Origin: Mytilisepta virgata
Taxonomy: Eukaryota; Mollusca; Bivalvia; Mytilida; Mytilidae
Assembly (NCBI GenBank): GCA_028015205.1
Contig: CM051520.1
Coordinates: 8,900,501-8,964,500, forward strand
Length of the DNA: 64,000 bases
Reading direction: 5' to 3'
The notes beneath the pieces are model-generated. The model saw nothing but the letters and a program-made list of their open reading frames with translations, did no database searches and was not told the origin of the DNA. Numbering within the stretch: the stretch's first letter is position 1; each line of letters starts with the position of its first letter. This document shows, piece by piece, positions 1 through 10,738 of this stretch. The translations under genes and the position numbers were made by a program.

Positions 1-426
1 TCAGGTTAAGTAAAAAGTTTAATTCTAGAAGTGTTTGGCTCCTCAGAAGTGTACATCCTTTAAACTCCCTTTTCCCCCTAAAAAATCTTAAAATCATAAT
101 TGTTTCCAAATGTAAAAGACTAATTCATGAAAGTTAATAAATCCCAATTACCCTTTCGTTGCTAGTATGCTTGTAAACACTCATCATGTTAAATTGTTGT
201 CTTCTGTCTTGTCTTTCTAGTCCCCATTCAAGAATATCATGCATTTTATTTCATAAAGCATGGAAAATCATGTACTATGAAAGCTAAAGCTCACAACAAC
301 GGCTTTCGATTGGTTGAGGAGAGGTGATTATGTTAAAAAAAAAAAAAAAAAACAAAACAGTATAACACTTTTCTTTGAATTATTATTATTGTAATTAGTT
401 TTTACTAATACTATGTTTTAAGCTTT
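1..426. other. No gene seen; AT-rich flank
   Basis: No open frame, splice-bounded exon or recognisable element is visible. A run of about 17 A lies near 336-352. The stretch is probably intron or intergenic DNA of the gene whose last exon is at 1742-1902. Confidence 0.5.
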
Positions 427-1340
427 CCTGGCCTATAGTCCACGTGAGCTTATGTCATCACTTTGGGTCCGTCGTCCATTGTGCGTATACTTTTCACATA
501 TTGATCTCATCTGAAACTGCTTGGTGGATTATAACCAAGATTAGTAGAAATGATGTATGGAAGAACCTCTACAAACGATCAACCTTTGGTTCCGGTTTGA
601 TGAACAATATGGCCGTTATAGGCCATCTTTGATTTTTATTGGCCAATTTTCAAAAGTTTCAAAAATCTTCTCAACTGAAACTGCATTACAGTTTGTTTCG
701 AAACTTTGCAGGATTGATGACAGAAATATACCCTCTACAAACAGTCCACTTTTGATTGAGATTCATTCGCTCATGCGATGTCTGCGGCTGCTCAAAGTTT
801 CCTTAGAAACCATATGGGAAATGACTTTTTGTCATTTGATCAGGAACTAATGGGCAGATTGTAACCAAAAGTTGGCAGGAATTATGTACGGAAGAACCTC
901 TACTAATGATCTATCTTATGGATGAACAACATGGCCACCCGAGGCCATCCTTGATTTTTATTGTTCAATTTTCAAGGTCTTTTTCTCTGAAACAACATTA
1001 CGAAATTGTTTTAAACTTTGCAGGATTGATTACACCAATACTCTCTACAAACGGTCCACTTGTGGTTGAGATTCATCCGCTCAACCGATGGCTATGGCTA
1101 CTCAAAGTTTCCATGGAAACTATATGGATAATGACTTTTTTGTCATTTGCTAGGCAACTAATGGGCAGATTGTAACCGATGTTGGCAGAAAAATCATATT
1201 GGAGGACAGATGATCCACCTTCTTTAGGTCAGACATCAAATGTCAAGGTCACTTTGAAATTTTGCATTTCTGTAACATTTTCAAATGGGCTAATAGGTAG
1301 CCATGTGAGAGATACAGGCTCAGATGAGCCTCTAGTTTTA
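427..1340 (-). repeat. Hairpin-ended dispersed element, copy 1
   Basis: A copy of the family also found at 10739-12476 and 24631-27170. The left part carries the family block GTGAGCTTATGTCATCAC followed by a CCGTCGTCC run. The right end is a perfect hairpin, AGGCTCAGATGAGCCT at 1316-1331, followed by CTAGTTTT. Inside are two diverged copies of a block with 'ctctacaaacggtccactt'. Small open frames here are chance. No transposase is visible, so the copy is non-autonomous. The left hairpin (about 429-440) is degenerate. Confidence 0.6.
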
Positions 1341-1741
1341 TTTGATTTTAACTTATTTAGGTTTTGAACAAAATTATTGCCAACTAGTTATTATCTCCAG
1401 TTGAGTTTTATCACTCGTTGTTTAATGTCAGGATTTATGCCTTAGGGAAACTCAGCTGTAACACATCATCTGTAACAGATGGTCAAATTATAATAATACA
1501 AATAACAAACAAATATTACCTGGGCTTTTGACAACATATCACAAGCTATTTGATCCATAAGATATTTAATTTCAATGCACATACCCAAAATAATACAAGT
1601 AAATATATGCATTTTTTATAACTTTTTTTTCTCAATAAAACCTATTTTCATACCTAAAAAATCATGACCATGGAGAAAAATATTTCGACTATTCAAAACA
1701 AAAAGATGTTTATGTTTATAGAAAGTATAAAATTATTGCAG

Positions 1742-1902
1742 AAATTATTGTAGATTACTCGGAATGGGAAGAATGGAGTTCCTGCAGTAACACATGTGGT
1801 GTTGGAAGATCAGAGAGACGGAGACATTGTTTAAACAAGGACCAGTGTAGTTCTTATGATTCCCAGCAGCGTCCCTGTTTAGTACAACCGTGTCCTGAAT
1901 AA
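1742..1902 (+). CDS. Terminal exon: thrombospondin type-1 (TSP1) domain
   Basis: Acceptor TTGCAG at 1736-1741, then a frame entered in phase 2 and open to TAA at 1900-1902, giving 52 complete codons. The peptide has the TSP1 signature: EWEEWSSCSNTCGVG (tryptophan ladder and CSxTCGxG), a basic RxxRRRHC segment, and later cysteines in QQRPC and QPCPE, six cysteines in all. TSP1 repeats occur in secreted or cell-surface adhesion and matrix proteins. Here one forms the extreme C terminus. The rest of the gene lies left of the window, so the protein cannot be named. ATTAAA at 1923-1928 could serve as a polyadenylation signal. The domain is confident. Whether the exon is expressed cannot be told from sequence. 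Confidence 0.75.
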
Positions 1903-1922
1903 TATTTTATAATATTTTATGC

Positions 1923-1928
1923 ATTAAA
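1923..1928 (+). promoter_or_regulatory. Possible poly(A) signal ATTAAA of the TSP1 gene
   Basis: ATTAAA lies 21 bases after the TSP1 stop codon. It is the common variant of AATAAA. Position is the only support. Confidence 0.3.
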
Positions 1929-2225
1929 TTGTTATTTCCTAAATATATGTTATTCTTAGACAATTTATAACAAAACATTCTTATATGGTTTAAATGATAT
2001 TTCCTTTTCATGACATTGACTTACTTTGGAACAATTTGTTGGTTATTTTGTTTATTGAATGTTCTTTTTTATTTGCTAAAAAAAGAATATGGGAGTACGC
2101 TTCATTGTGACGATATCCAATAGAGCCGTGCACTGAAGCATTGATTAAAAACATCAAGGAGTCGTTTATTGATGTTTTTATTGACTTGTAAGGCTCTTTC
2201 AACAGGTATCAATCTTCAATATTGA

Positions 2226-3105
2226 AGGCCATGTGAGCTTTTGTCATCACTTGGCGTCCGTCGTCCGTTAACTTTTCAAATTTTAATCTTCTCCTCTGAA
2301 ACCACTTGGCCAAATGGAATTAAATTTGGCAGAAGCATCTATGTAAGGTCCTTTATAAAGATAGCTCATTTCGTCCCGATCGGACAAGAAACATGGCTGC
2401 CATGGGCAATTGTTGTTTCTGATTGGCTGAGATTTCAAAAATCTTTCCCTCTGAAACTTCTGGGCCAAATAGAACAAAACTTGACAGACAACATCGATGG
2501 GAGGTCCTTTACAAACTTTTCTCTTTTCGTCCCGATCGGGCAAAACACATGGCCGCCATAGGAAATTATTGTTTCTCATTGGTTGATTAAAAATTTTTTT
2601 TTCTCTGGAACTGCTTGCCCAAATGTAACTAAACTTGACAGGAAGCATCTATGGGAGATACTTTACAAAATTTCTTTATTTCATCTCGACCAGACTACAT
2701 ATATGATCACCATTGGCAATTCTTGTTTCTGATTGGCTAATATAAAAGAATGTTCTCTGAAGTCGCTTGGCCAAATGGAACGAAACTTGACAGAAAGCAT
2801 CTAATTGGGGGGTTCTATACAAAGTTTCCTCATTTAGTCCCAACCAGGCAACAAACATGGCCGTCATGGGCAGTTCTTGTCTTTCATCGCTTGATAATCT
2901 TCTTCTTTGAAGAAGCATCTTTTGGAGGTTTTTTACAAAATTTCCTCATTTTGTCCAGATCAGGCTGGTATCTTCAAGTGACAGGTCGACAGGTTGAGAT
3001 ATTATTACTTTGATCGATTAGATCGATGGTTTGACAGATCGACAGGTTAACAGGTCCACAGGTTGATACATAGACAGGTTGAAAAATCTACGGATTGACA
3101 GACCA
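2226..3105 (-). repeat. Relative of the hairpin-ended family, diverged
   Basis: Starts with GGCCATGTGAGCTTTTGTCA and GGCGTCCGTCGTCC, the family's characteristic end. Four diverged units follow, each with 'ggccaaatggaa'-like and 'ttctgattggctgag'-like blocks (about 2283, 2440, 2590, 2740). The tail (about 2980-3105) is a short degenerate array based on GACAGGTTGA. The terminal hairpins are not recognisable. Overlapping small open frames on both strands are repeat-derived. Confidence 0.5.
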
Positions 3106-3359
3106 ATGCATAAAACAAATTATTTAGAATTAAAACAACAATAACCCCCATTCCTCCAATCAATTTTATATCCTTGTGCAGAAATTATTACATGTCTGCA
3201 AAATGAAAATACTTGCTGTGCATTTCAAATTCTACTACGGCATAAATCCATTATTTAATTTTTTTTTTTTTTTTTTTTTTTCTTGTTGTTGTTGTTCAGT
3301 TCAATAAATTTTAATTTTATATAATATTAAAATAAATAAAAGTCATTCATATGGAAAAA

Positions 3360-4190
3360 AGGTGTGACTAAGCCTGGTAAATAAACCGACCATTTTGGAA
3401 GAAAATGAAAAATAGATGGTTGATACAGAAAAATGAATAACAAAATTTTGATGCAAGATGAATTAAAAGAAAAAATCTCCAATTAAATCGGATGAAAAAT
3501 CAAAATTTTATGTTTCCACCAAAATTGCTATCTTTTATCCGTTTTATCACAGAAACAATAAAAGATGAAGAAAAACGGTTGACATACTAATGAAAGCCCT
3601 TATCAAAGTGAATTAAAAGAAAAAATACGATAAGAATTGGGTGAAATATAAAAATATATATATATCAAGCCACATTGCTTTTTGACCTTTTAACCTCTTT
3701 TATCTCTTAAACCGTAAAAGATAGAAAAATCTGTTGACATACTGCTGGATGCACACATGTAGATGAATTTTAAGAAAAGATCCCTATTAAAATTAGATGA
3801 AAAATAAAAAATTGAGGTGTCCTGCAAAATGGCTTATTTTTGGCCCCTGTAATTCCTATTTTCTCTGTATCGACAAAAGTAACACAAAAATGCCTTAAGT
3901 AAATTGTATTTTATGTCTTATAACTGTAACGCTAATGGAGTAATCCTTTAGCTCAATTGGTAGAGCTGTGGACTACTGAACCAAAGGATCCAAAGATTTC
4001 GGATTTGATCCACGGTTGGTGTGGTAGGTAATTTTGGGAAACGAAACATTTAAATAAAGTCATTAAAATCGGATGAGAAGTAAAAAAAGTTTTGAAAATT
4101 AAGGTGTGTCCCTCTTTTGGCCTCTTATATCTCTAAAACGGTAAGAGATATGGGAAAACGGATCTTACAGAGGTTTTTAATTTTCAGCAA
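3360..4190. repeat. Four degenerate ~190-bp repeat units
   Basis: The phrase 'ttttatctcttaaaccgtaaaagat...aaaaacggttgacatact' recurs in diverged form around 3530, 3700, 3850 and 4120, each copy preceded by an 'attaaaatcggatgaaaaat' block. The units are too diverged for a clean period. A tRNA-like segment interrupts the series at 3944-4018. Confidence 0.45.
3944..4018 (+). pseudogene. tRNA-like segment (pseudogene or SINE head)
   Basis: TTTAGCTCAATTGGTAGAGC reads as a tRNA D-arm with an A box (stem GCTC/GAGC). About 35 bases on, GGATTTGATCC resembles the B box GGTTCGANTCC with two changes. The expected anticodon stem does not pair and the acceptor stem is poor, so I do not call a functional tRNA. 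Confidence 0.4.
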
Positions 4191-5399
4191 GGAACACTAA
4201 AATCCAAAAAATCATAAAATTTGATAAAAATTTTAAAAGTTACACCAAAATTATTGAAAAAACACTTAATGAGCCCCAGAAAGAGAGAGAGGCCAGATTT
4301 CCCTATATCAATCCCAACCTGTATTTTTAATGAGGGAACATTGTGGTAAAATATTATAAGGATATGTTCAATAGAAAATGAGCGGAAACCTACCAATATA
4401 CGGACGACGTCTCCTATAACAGGCTTTTACATGTAACATAATACGAATACAGATATTTACGGTCGCATAAAAAGCACAAAAGCAAAGCAAACTGCATCAG
4501 AATAAGTTTCGCAAAAACTAAAAACACTTGTAATCATGTGAATTTTACGTTAATTTGGAAAAATTAAATATATTCCTAAATTTAGTAAGTTTTGATTTCA
4601 TACAAAAATAAGGCAACTGAGTACGTGGAACATTCTTAGATACTAATTTATTATATTTATAAGCATATTACGCTCATTTTTATCTTGTCAATGACACTCA
4701 AAGCTGATAGATCAACATACTAAAGAACAAATGCCATCATTCTAAAAGTAAAGATAGAACCATGAAAAGCATGTATTCTCGGGGAGGGAGGAAGACTTCA
4801 GTAATTAATTGATAGGGGGTGCCGTTGTGGTTAACATCTGTTACTCCACCCTTTTCATATGAGATTTTAAAAATGTATACTTTTCATGTATTGCGAATGT
4901 AAAAATATAACATTTTCCCATACTGGAGGGGTTTGGCAGTCTCAGTCTATGACCGGACTAGAATCAATTCCGGCAAAATAACGATTTTCAGCGATAAACT
5001 TAATTATCCTAATCAAGATATAGACACAAGCTACTTTAATCTCAACAATTTTAATGTAATGATAACACACGGTTGTGTAAAATTTCAAGGCTTTTCATAT
5101 AATTAGTAATGTGAAAATTATTGGCCTTATATATTTTCTGATTGCTTTCCCCACCTATTCACATATTTTCTAGCTGGAAAATGTGACCTATTCCAGCGAC
5201 ACGTCCTATCTCCTTTTACCCACCGAGCATGTATTACCCCTTCAACTTTCTATAAGTCTTGAAAGAAAGTTTCAGGGCGTGCAAATGAATGGAATAGCCA
5301 TAGAATCTCAGAATGTTATATAAGAAAACAATACAAAACAATGATATTGTATTATAAGTTTAAAATCATAAAAAAAAAATATTATCATAGCATCGTTTA
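4191..5399. other. AT-rich DNA, nothing recognised
   Basis: No coding segment, RNA gene or element boundary could be supported. A small minus-strand open frame at 4184-4396 has no recognisable domain. Confidence 0.4.
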
Positions 5400-7494
5400 A
5401 TACAAGTTTGAGACCGAGCAATGTTATTACAACAGTATCTTTCATGTTCTAGTACGAAAGTTGAAACCATACAAAAGTTATGATTTTACAACATTACAGT
5501 ATCTCTCTTGCTTTAGTAAGAAAGTTGAAACCATACAAAGCCATGGTATTACATTACATGTAGAGTGTCTCTCTTACACTAGTCGGATAGTTGAAAACAT
5601 ACAAAACAATAATATTACAACGTTACAATATCTCTCTTGCTCTAATAAGAAAGTTGAAGCGGAAAAACATACCTAAGGAGCAAATCAAAAAACGTAATCC
5701 TTTGGACAGACAAACCCGGAAAGACAAATGAACAACCACAAGCACAACAAATAAACACTGAAAACTAAAAAACAATGAACAACACGAACTCCTATAGTAA
5801 CCAGGAGTGAACCCAGGTGCCCCTGAAGAGTAGCAGTGCCTGCTTCGTATACGGAACCCGTCGTAAAGTTCACCAAAGTCAATTAGGTGGAAGCCACAAA
5901 TCGGTAGAGGCACATGAAATGACACGACAGTGGGAACAGGTCCACCATCATCTTAGATATTGGAACACTTTAACGGTCAATCAATTCGTGATGACCATAG
6001 TAAAATTTCTTAAGTGATAACATCAACTTATCCCTGATAAAACCCTGGTTAAGCAGCTTTTGTGACAGCAGTAATCCTCTTTATCGAAAGTCATGGTAAC
6101 TCACGTATACCCTTGAAAATCGGATAAGCGGAGAAACGTAGAAGCCATATGCAGGCGATGCTGGTATATTGCTACTCAAGAAGCGAAAGTTAACAATAGG
6201 AAAGTCGAAGTCGTCACGTTTGTCATAAAGTTTTGTCTTCAGATGTCCCTCATAGTCTATTTGAAGAAACAAATCCAAATATGAAGGGGTGTATCTGTAG
6301 TATTCTTAATTTCAAGCTCACTGGGGTAGACGAGACGCAGAAAGTCTTGGAATTTGTCGTTATTCATATATTGAGAAAACCACAAAGCTATGATATTACA
6401 ACATTACAGTATCTCTCCTGTTCCAGTAAGAAGGTTGAAACCATACAAAGCGATGATATTACAAACTTACAGTATCTTTCTTGTTCTAGTAAGAAACTTG
6501 AAACCATACAAAGCGATTATATTACAACATTACAATAGCTCTCTTGCTTTAGTAACAAAGTTGAAACCATGCAAAGAGATATTAATACAACATTACAGTA
6601 TCTCTCTTGCTCTAGTAAGAAACTTTAAACCATACAAAGAGATATTATTATAACATTACAGTATCTCTCTTGCTCTAGTAAGGAACTTGAAACCATACAA
6701 AGCGATTATATTACAACATTACAATAGCTCTCTTGCTTTAGTAACAAAGTTGAAACCATACAAAGCGGTGATATTACAACGTTACATTATCACTCTTTCC
6801 CTAGTAAGAAAGTTGAAACCGTACAAAGCGATGATATTACAACATTGCAGTGTCTCTCTTCCTCTAGTAACGAAGTTGAAACCATACAAAGCGATGATAT
6901 TACAACATTACAGTATCTCTCTTGTCCCAGTAAGAAAGTTGAAACCATACAAAGCCATGATATTACAACTTAACAGTATCTCTCTTGCTCTAGTAAGAAA
7001 GTTGAAACCATACAAAGCGATAATATTACAACATTACAGTATCTCTCTTGTCCCAGTAAGAAAGTTGAAACCATACAAAGCGATGATATTACAACATTAC
7101 AGTATCTCTCTCTCTCTAGAAAGTTGAAACCATACAAAGCCATGATATTACAACTTAACAGTATCTCTCTTGCTCTAGTAGGAAAGTTGAAACCATACAA
7201 AGCCATGATATTACAACGTAACAGTATATCTCTTGCTCTAGTAAGAAAGTTGAAACCATACAAAGCGATGATATTACAACGCTACAGTATCTTTCTGGCT
7301 CTAGTAAGAAAGTTGAAACAATATAAAGCGATTATATTACAACATTACAATATCTGTCTCTCTAGTAAGAAAGTTGAAACCATACAAAGCGATGATATTA
7401 CAACCGTACAGTATCTCTCTTGTCCTAGTAAGAAAGTTGAAACCATACAAAGCTATGATGTTACAACATTACAGTATCTTTCTTGCTCTATTTA
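5400..7494 (+). repeat. 63-bp minisatellite array, interrupted once
   Basis: The unit contains 'gttgaaaccatacaaagcga' and 'cagtatctctcttgctct'. Spacing of GTTGAAACC between 7001 and 7064 is 63 bp, and about 18 units run through 6373-7494. A leading block of about four units (5400-5660) is separated from the main array by a retroelement tail. Because 63 is a multiple of three, long repetitive open frames appear on both strands. They are by-products of the array. A relative lies at 18740-19115. Confidence 0.85.
5662..6368 (-). mobile_element. 3' end of a 5'-truncated retroelement inserted in the minisatellite
   Basis: On the minus strand a conceptual peptide around 6081-6300 includes IPASPAYGFYVS and PLIRFSRVY, followed after a stop by QKLLNQGF and KFYYGHHEL. 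This resembles the C-terminal region of reverse-transcriptase proteins I recall as abundant in mollusc genomes (the usual form is roughly PAAPAYGVYISQLIRY); I cannot name the clade. The non-coding tail (5670-5830) recurs in inverse orientation at 35740-35905 and, split, at 24484-24630 plus 27171-27235. Stops break the frame, so this is a dead fragment. Confidence 0.6.
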
Positions 7495-7805
7495 AAAACT
7501 TGAAAACAAAACGATGAACGGAAATGGTGAGCTGTCAAAAGGGGCATAAAACGACTTAAATATACAAAATACACGTCGAACAAAGCCAAACACAAAGTTA
7601 AAAGTAAAAATTGCGCGCAGTTTTGACCAATATGGCCATGATAACGAGCATAAAAAAATATGTGTTGACTTTGGGAAACCCAGAGCAGGTCTGTGACCGT
7701 ACATAGAATGTAAACAAAAAGAAGTTCCAATGACGGTACACGTACAATGACGTACTTTAATATAAGTTAGATAGACAAGATAGATAGTAATAATAAGTAA
7801 AAAAG

Positions 7806-7913
7806 ATTTGCTTGATGTTCAGCTTGTACAGAAAACGTATAATGTATAAGGTAGATGTACTGCTTGATGTTCAGCTTGTACAGAAAACGTATTATGTATA
7901 AGGTAGATGTACT
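7806..7913. repeat. Tandem duplication of ~53 bp
   Basis: The segment beginning 'gcttgatgttcagcttgtac' occurs twice in direct tandem with one obvious substitution (gtataatg versus gtattatg). The near identity suggests a recent duplication. The flanks (7495-7805 and 7914-8150) hold nothing recognised. Confidence 0.75.
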
Positions 7914-8202
7914 GCAAGATAGTTGTAGTGTGCATACTTAGTAAAACTGAAATGCAGAATTTGTAACATTGATTCCACGGGTCGGAGTGTGACCAAATGG
8001 CGGACAGGACAGACAGGGATTTAATGCTTTCCAAGAAATTAGTTATTTTCTATAGGATTTGATTATTAGTTGACTATAAGTTTATTCAGGATGAAATGTT
8101 TGTACCTGAGAAACATTTTCAGTGCAGATGGGAACGAAATAGGGAAAGAATAAAAGAAAACGAAGTTCAAGTAATACGCCACCACAAACAAAAACAACAA
8201 AA

Positions 8203-9051
8203 ATGGACGCCAATGTAAACAAATTTTATCGTAATACATGCGACGTACATTATTTAACCGCTTATTGGCAGTTTCTGCTAGGAACGCTGCATCAAACTTT
8301 TCCGAGGGCTACCCGACAACAGCAGCTGACTACTTGGTCGCAAATCAGCCTCCTCCAACTCATCTCAGCTTTAGCTCCCCAGAGTCACCCCACGTACCAT
8401 CTGTATATAACAAGTTCGAAAAATTTAAAGTAGACTGTTCACAAAAACTACAAAAGCTTGATATATTAGATGACTTAGTTATGAAAATTAATGCTATGGA
8501 ACAGCGGTTCCAAAATTTGGACAAAAGTGTAAAAGATATGCATTTACAAGTTAACAATCACAATACATATATAAATGAAACTGCACTAAAATCGAGAGTT
8601 GAGGGAAAGAATGATAGATATGAAAACACGATTAATGAGGGATAACTTGATATTTAGGGGAATTCAAGATGTTGCAGATATGAAAAAACCTGAAAATACA
8701 GAAGAGAAACTGAAACAATTTATGTCAGACGAGCTTGGCATCGAGGAAGACATTTCATTTCACGTGGTACACAGATTGAAACCACGTCCCGGTATAGGTC
8801 CAAGGGGAATCATTGCTAAATTTGAGAAAAGAAAGGATCGAGAGAAAGCGTTAGCAGCTGCAAGAGTAAAGCTGGAAGAGAATGAACATTTTCGAGTTCA
8901 TGAGCAGTTTCCGGAAGAAATAATTCAACGAAAGCGTGAACTGGTTCCAATCCTGAAGGATTCGAGAGACAAGGGTCACCTTGCTTATCTACACGACGAT
9001 AAGGTGTGGTGCAAGAAAGAACAGAAAAGAACACGGACACCGTTAAAATAA
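8203..9051 (+). pseudogene. Degenerate LINE ORF1 (L1-like RNA-binding protein)
   Basis: Two overlapping open frames (8238-8645 and 8599-9051) together resemble one LINE ORF1 broken by a frameshift near 8600-8645. The first is rich in K, L, Q and N and looks like a coiled coil. The second matches the L1-type ORF1p fold: RDNLIFRGI, then ISFHVVHRLKPR, IIAKFEKRKDREKAL, HEQFPEEI and LVPILKDSRDKGH. This layout corresponds to the RRM followed by the C-terminal domain of 'Transposase_22'-type proteins, which coat the element's RNA. The ORF1 at 16528-17472 has the same layout but differs clearly in sequence. Confidence 0.65.
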
Positions 9052-9084
9052 TGAGCATGTTTTTTTATGATTTAAAAAATTTTG

Positions 9085-9862
9085 TTTTCTAAAAGTTTGT
9101 GGCATAAAGCAAAAACTGTTGTGCCCTGAATTTATAGAGTTGATTAAAAGTTACGATATTTGTAAATTTACAGAAACTAAACTTTCAGACACAGATTTAT
9201 TAAATTTTCTGATGATTATGTGTATTTTTCCAAAATAAGGAAAAAATGTAAAAGAGAATCAGGGGGCATTACAATTATGTATAAAAATTGTTTAAAAGAA
9301 CATTTACAATTTGTAAATACAGTGAATTGGTGCAGTGGATTAAGTTATCAAAAACTGCCATCGATCAGAATACTGACTGTTTACTTGTGTGTGTGTATAT
9401 TCCCCCAGAAAACCATGAAAACTCAAAGTACTCTTCCGAGGAATCATTTGATGAGATTGAACGGTAGATGCTTAATCTGAAAGATGTAGAGAAATTAAAT
9501 TATATTATTTTTTGGTGATTTAATGCTAAAACAGGTACCTTACACGATTATATTATACCAGATGAAAATTTGATAGATATTTTTTATTTAAATTCTGATT
9601 ATGACATAGTTAATTATATGTTTGATTATGAAAACTTTATCCAGATGTAATATTCCATTGCATAGGGTTACGAGTTGTAATTGTGCGCCGAATAATTATG
9701 GACATCAATTGTTAAATCTTTGTAAAAGGAATAATATTTACGTAGCAAATTCTCGAATAGGTAACGATAAAGGTCTGAGTAAGAAAATATGTAATGACAT
9801 TAGCGTTATTGATTATTTATTATTGTCATCTAATTTATTCTCTGTATGTATAAGAGAATGAT
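9085..9862 (+). pseudogene. LINE ORF2 endonuclease remnant
   Basis: Following the ORF1 remnant, frameshifted pieces of an apurinic-type endonuclease can be read: a start-like segment with LLCPEFIELIKSYD and TETKLSD (the catalytic E of the ETK motif), then ESGGITIMYKN, GDFNAKTG around 9514-9535 read across a frame change, and IDYLLLSSNLFSVCIRE ending at 9861. No reverse transcriptase follows, so the copy is truncated inside the endonuclease region. Confidence 0.6.
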
Positions 9863-9935
9863 AACCCCTTTCTTCATGATTATGTGCAAGCGTTAGCGTG
9901 TACTTATCATGAAGAAAGGGATTATCATTCTCTTA
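9851..9935. repeat. Near-perfect 30-bp inverted repeat
   Basis: The arms 9851-9880 and 9906-9935 pair over 30 positions with one mismatch, around a 25-base loop (9881-9905). The left arm begins inside the LINE endonuclease remnant, so the right arm looks like an inverted copy of the LINE end. Confidence 0.85.
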
Positions 9936-10738
9936 CAAACTTACAATATTGTAAAGTGCTCAAGGCTCAAATGACCAGTTAATTGGTTTTAATTAAGTAT
10001 AATTGTTTTCAAGGTCAGTGCAAGTTTTATAGTTAATGCATGATTTCCTTTAAGACATTTCATTTATGAATTAGTCGTAGTGATGTAAGGCATTCCTATT
10101 AATTTGGGAAATTTTAATTAATTGCATTTTAAACACATACACAACAGTACGATGAAATGGTGTTTCCTTATTGTGAGTATGAATGTAAAACATGTAACCT
10201 TTAAGTAAGCAATTATCTTTTTGTTTATTTACAGTTTAAATCAATAAATTTCAAAATATGAGTTACAACTATATGTTATTCCACAGTTCCCCCTGTATAC
10301 ATAATTTAAATACTACTTCATATAAAAAAAATTAGCTAACATTAAAATGTTCAAATCAAATAAAAAGAACTAATCAGCCTTTTATATATCAAATTCTAAT
10401 ATTAATTTTACCTCATGTTTTAATTAAATCGGAATACTTGAAATATCGATTCTTACCAGCCACGGGTCAAGTAATCTGAGTTTAAAGTGTGAATGCCCTT
10501 AGATAAAGATGTAGGTAAAATTTCATTACAATGAGATGTTTCTTTTTTTTTTGTATTGGTCTTATCGTGTTTAACGTTCAACATCACCAATCTTAAAAAC
10601 TATAACAGTTACTTAATTATTTTTATTATTTTTTTTTTTCAAATTCAAATTAAAGTTTTAATAAGCTCCACTCACAAATTCTGCAAGGTGATAAATGTGC
10701 TTCGGGGCAGTTATAACTCATTTATAGGACTTCATTGT
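9936..10738. other. AT-rich DNA, nothing recognised
   Basis: No exon, RNA gene or repeat boundary is supported. T- and A-rich runs are frequent (about 10541-10553 and 10627-10640). Confidence 0.4.

Noticed and set aside
6390..7495. Long open frames with a repeating KPYKAMILQ-type peptide on both strands
   Set aside because: They arise because the minisatellite unit is 63 bp. There is no start context, splice signal or known domain, and several frames are open at once.
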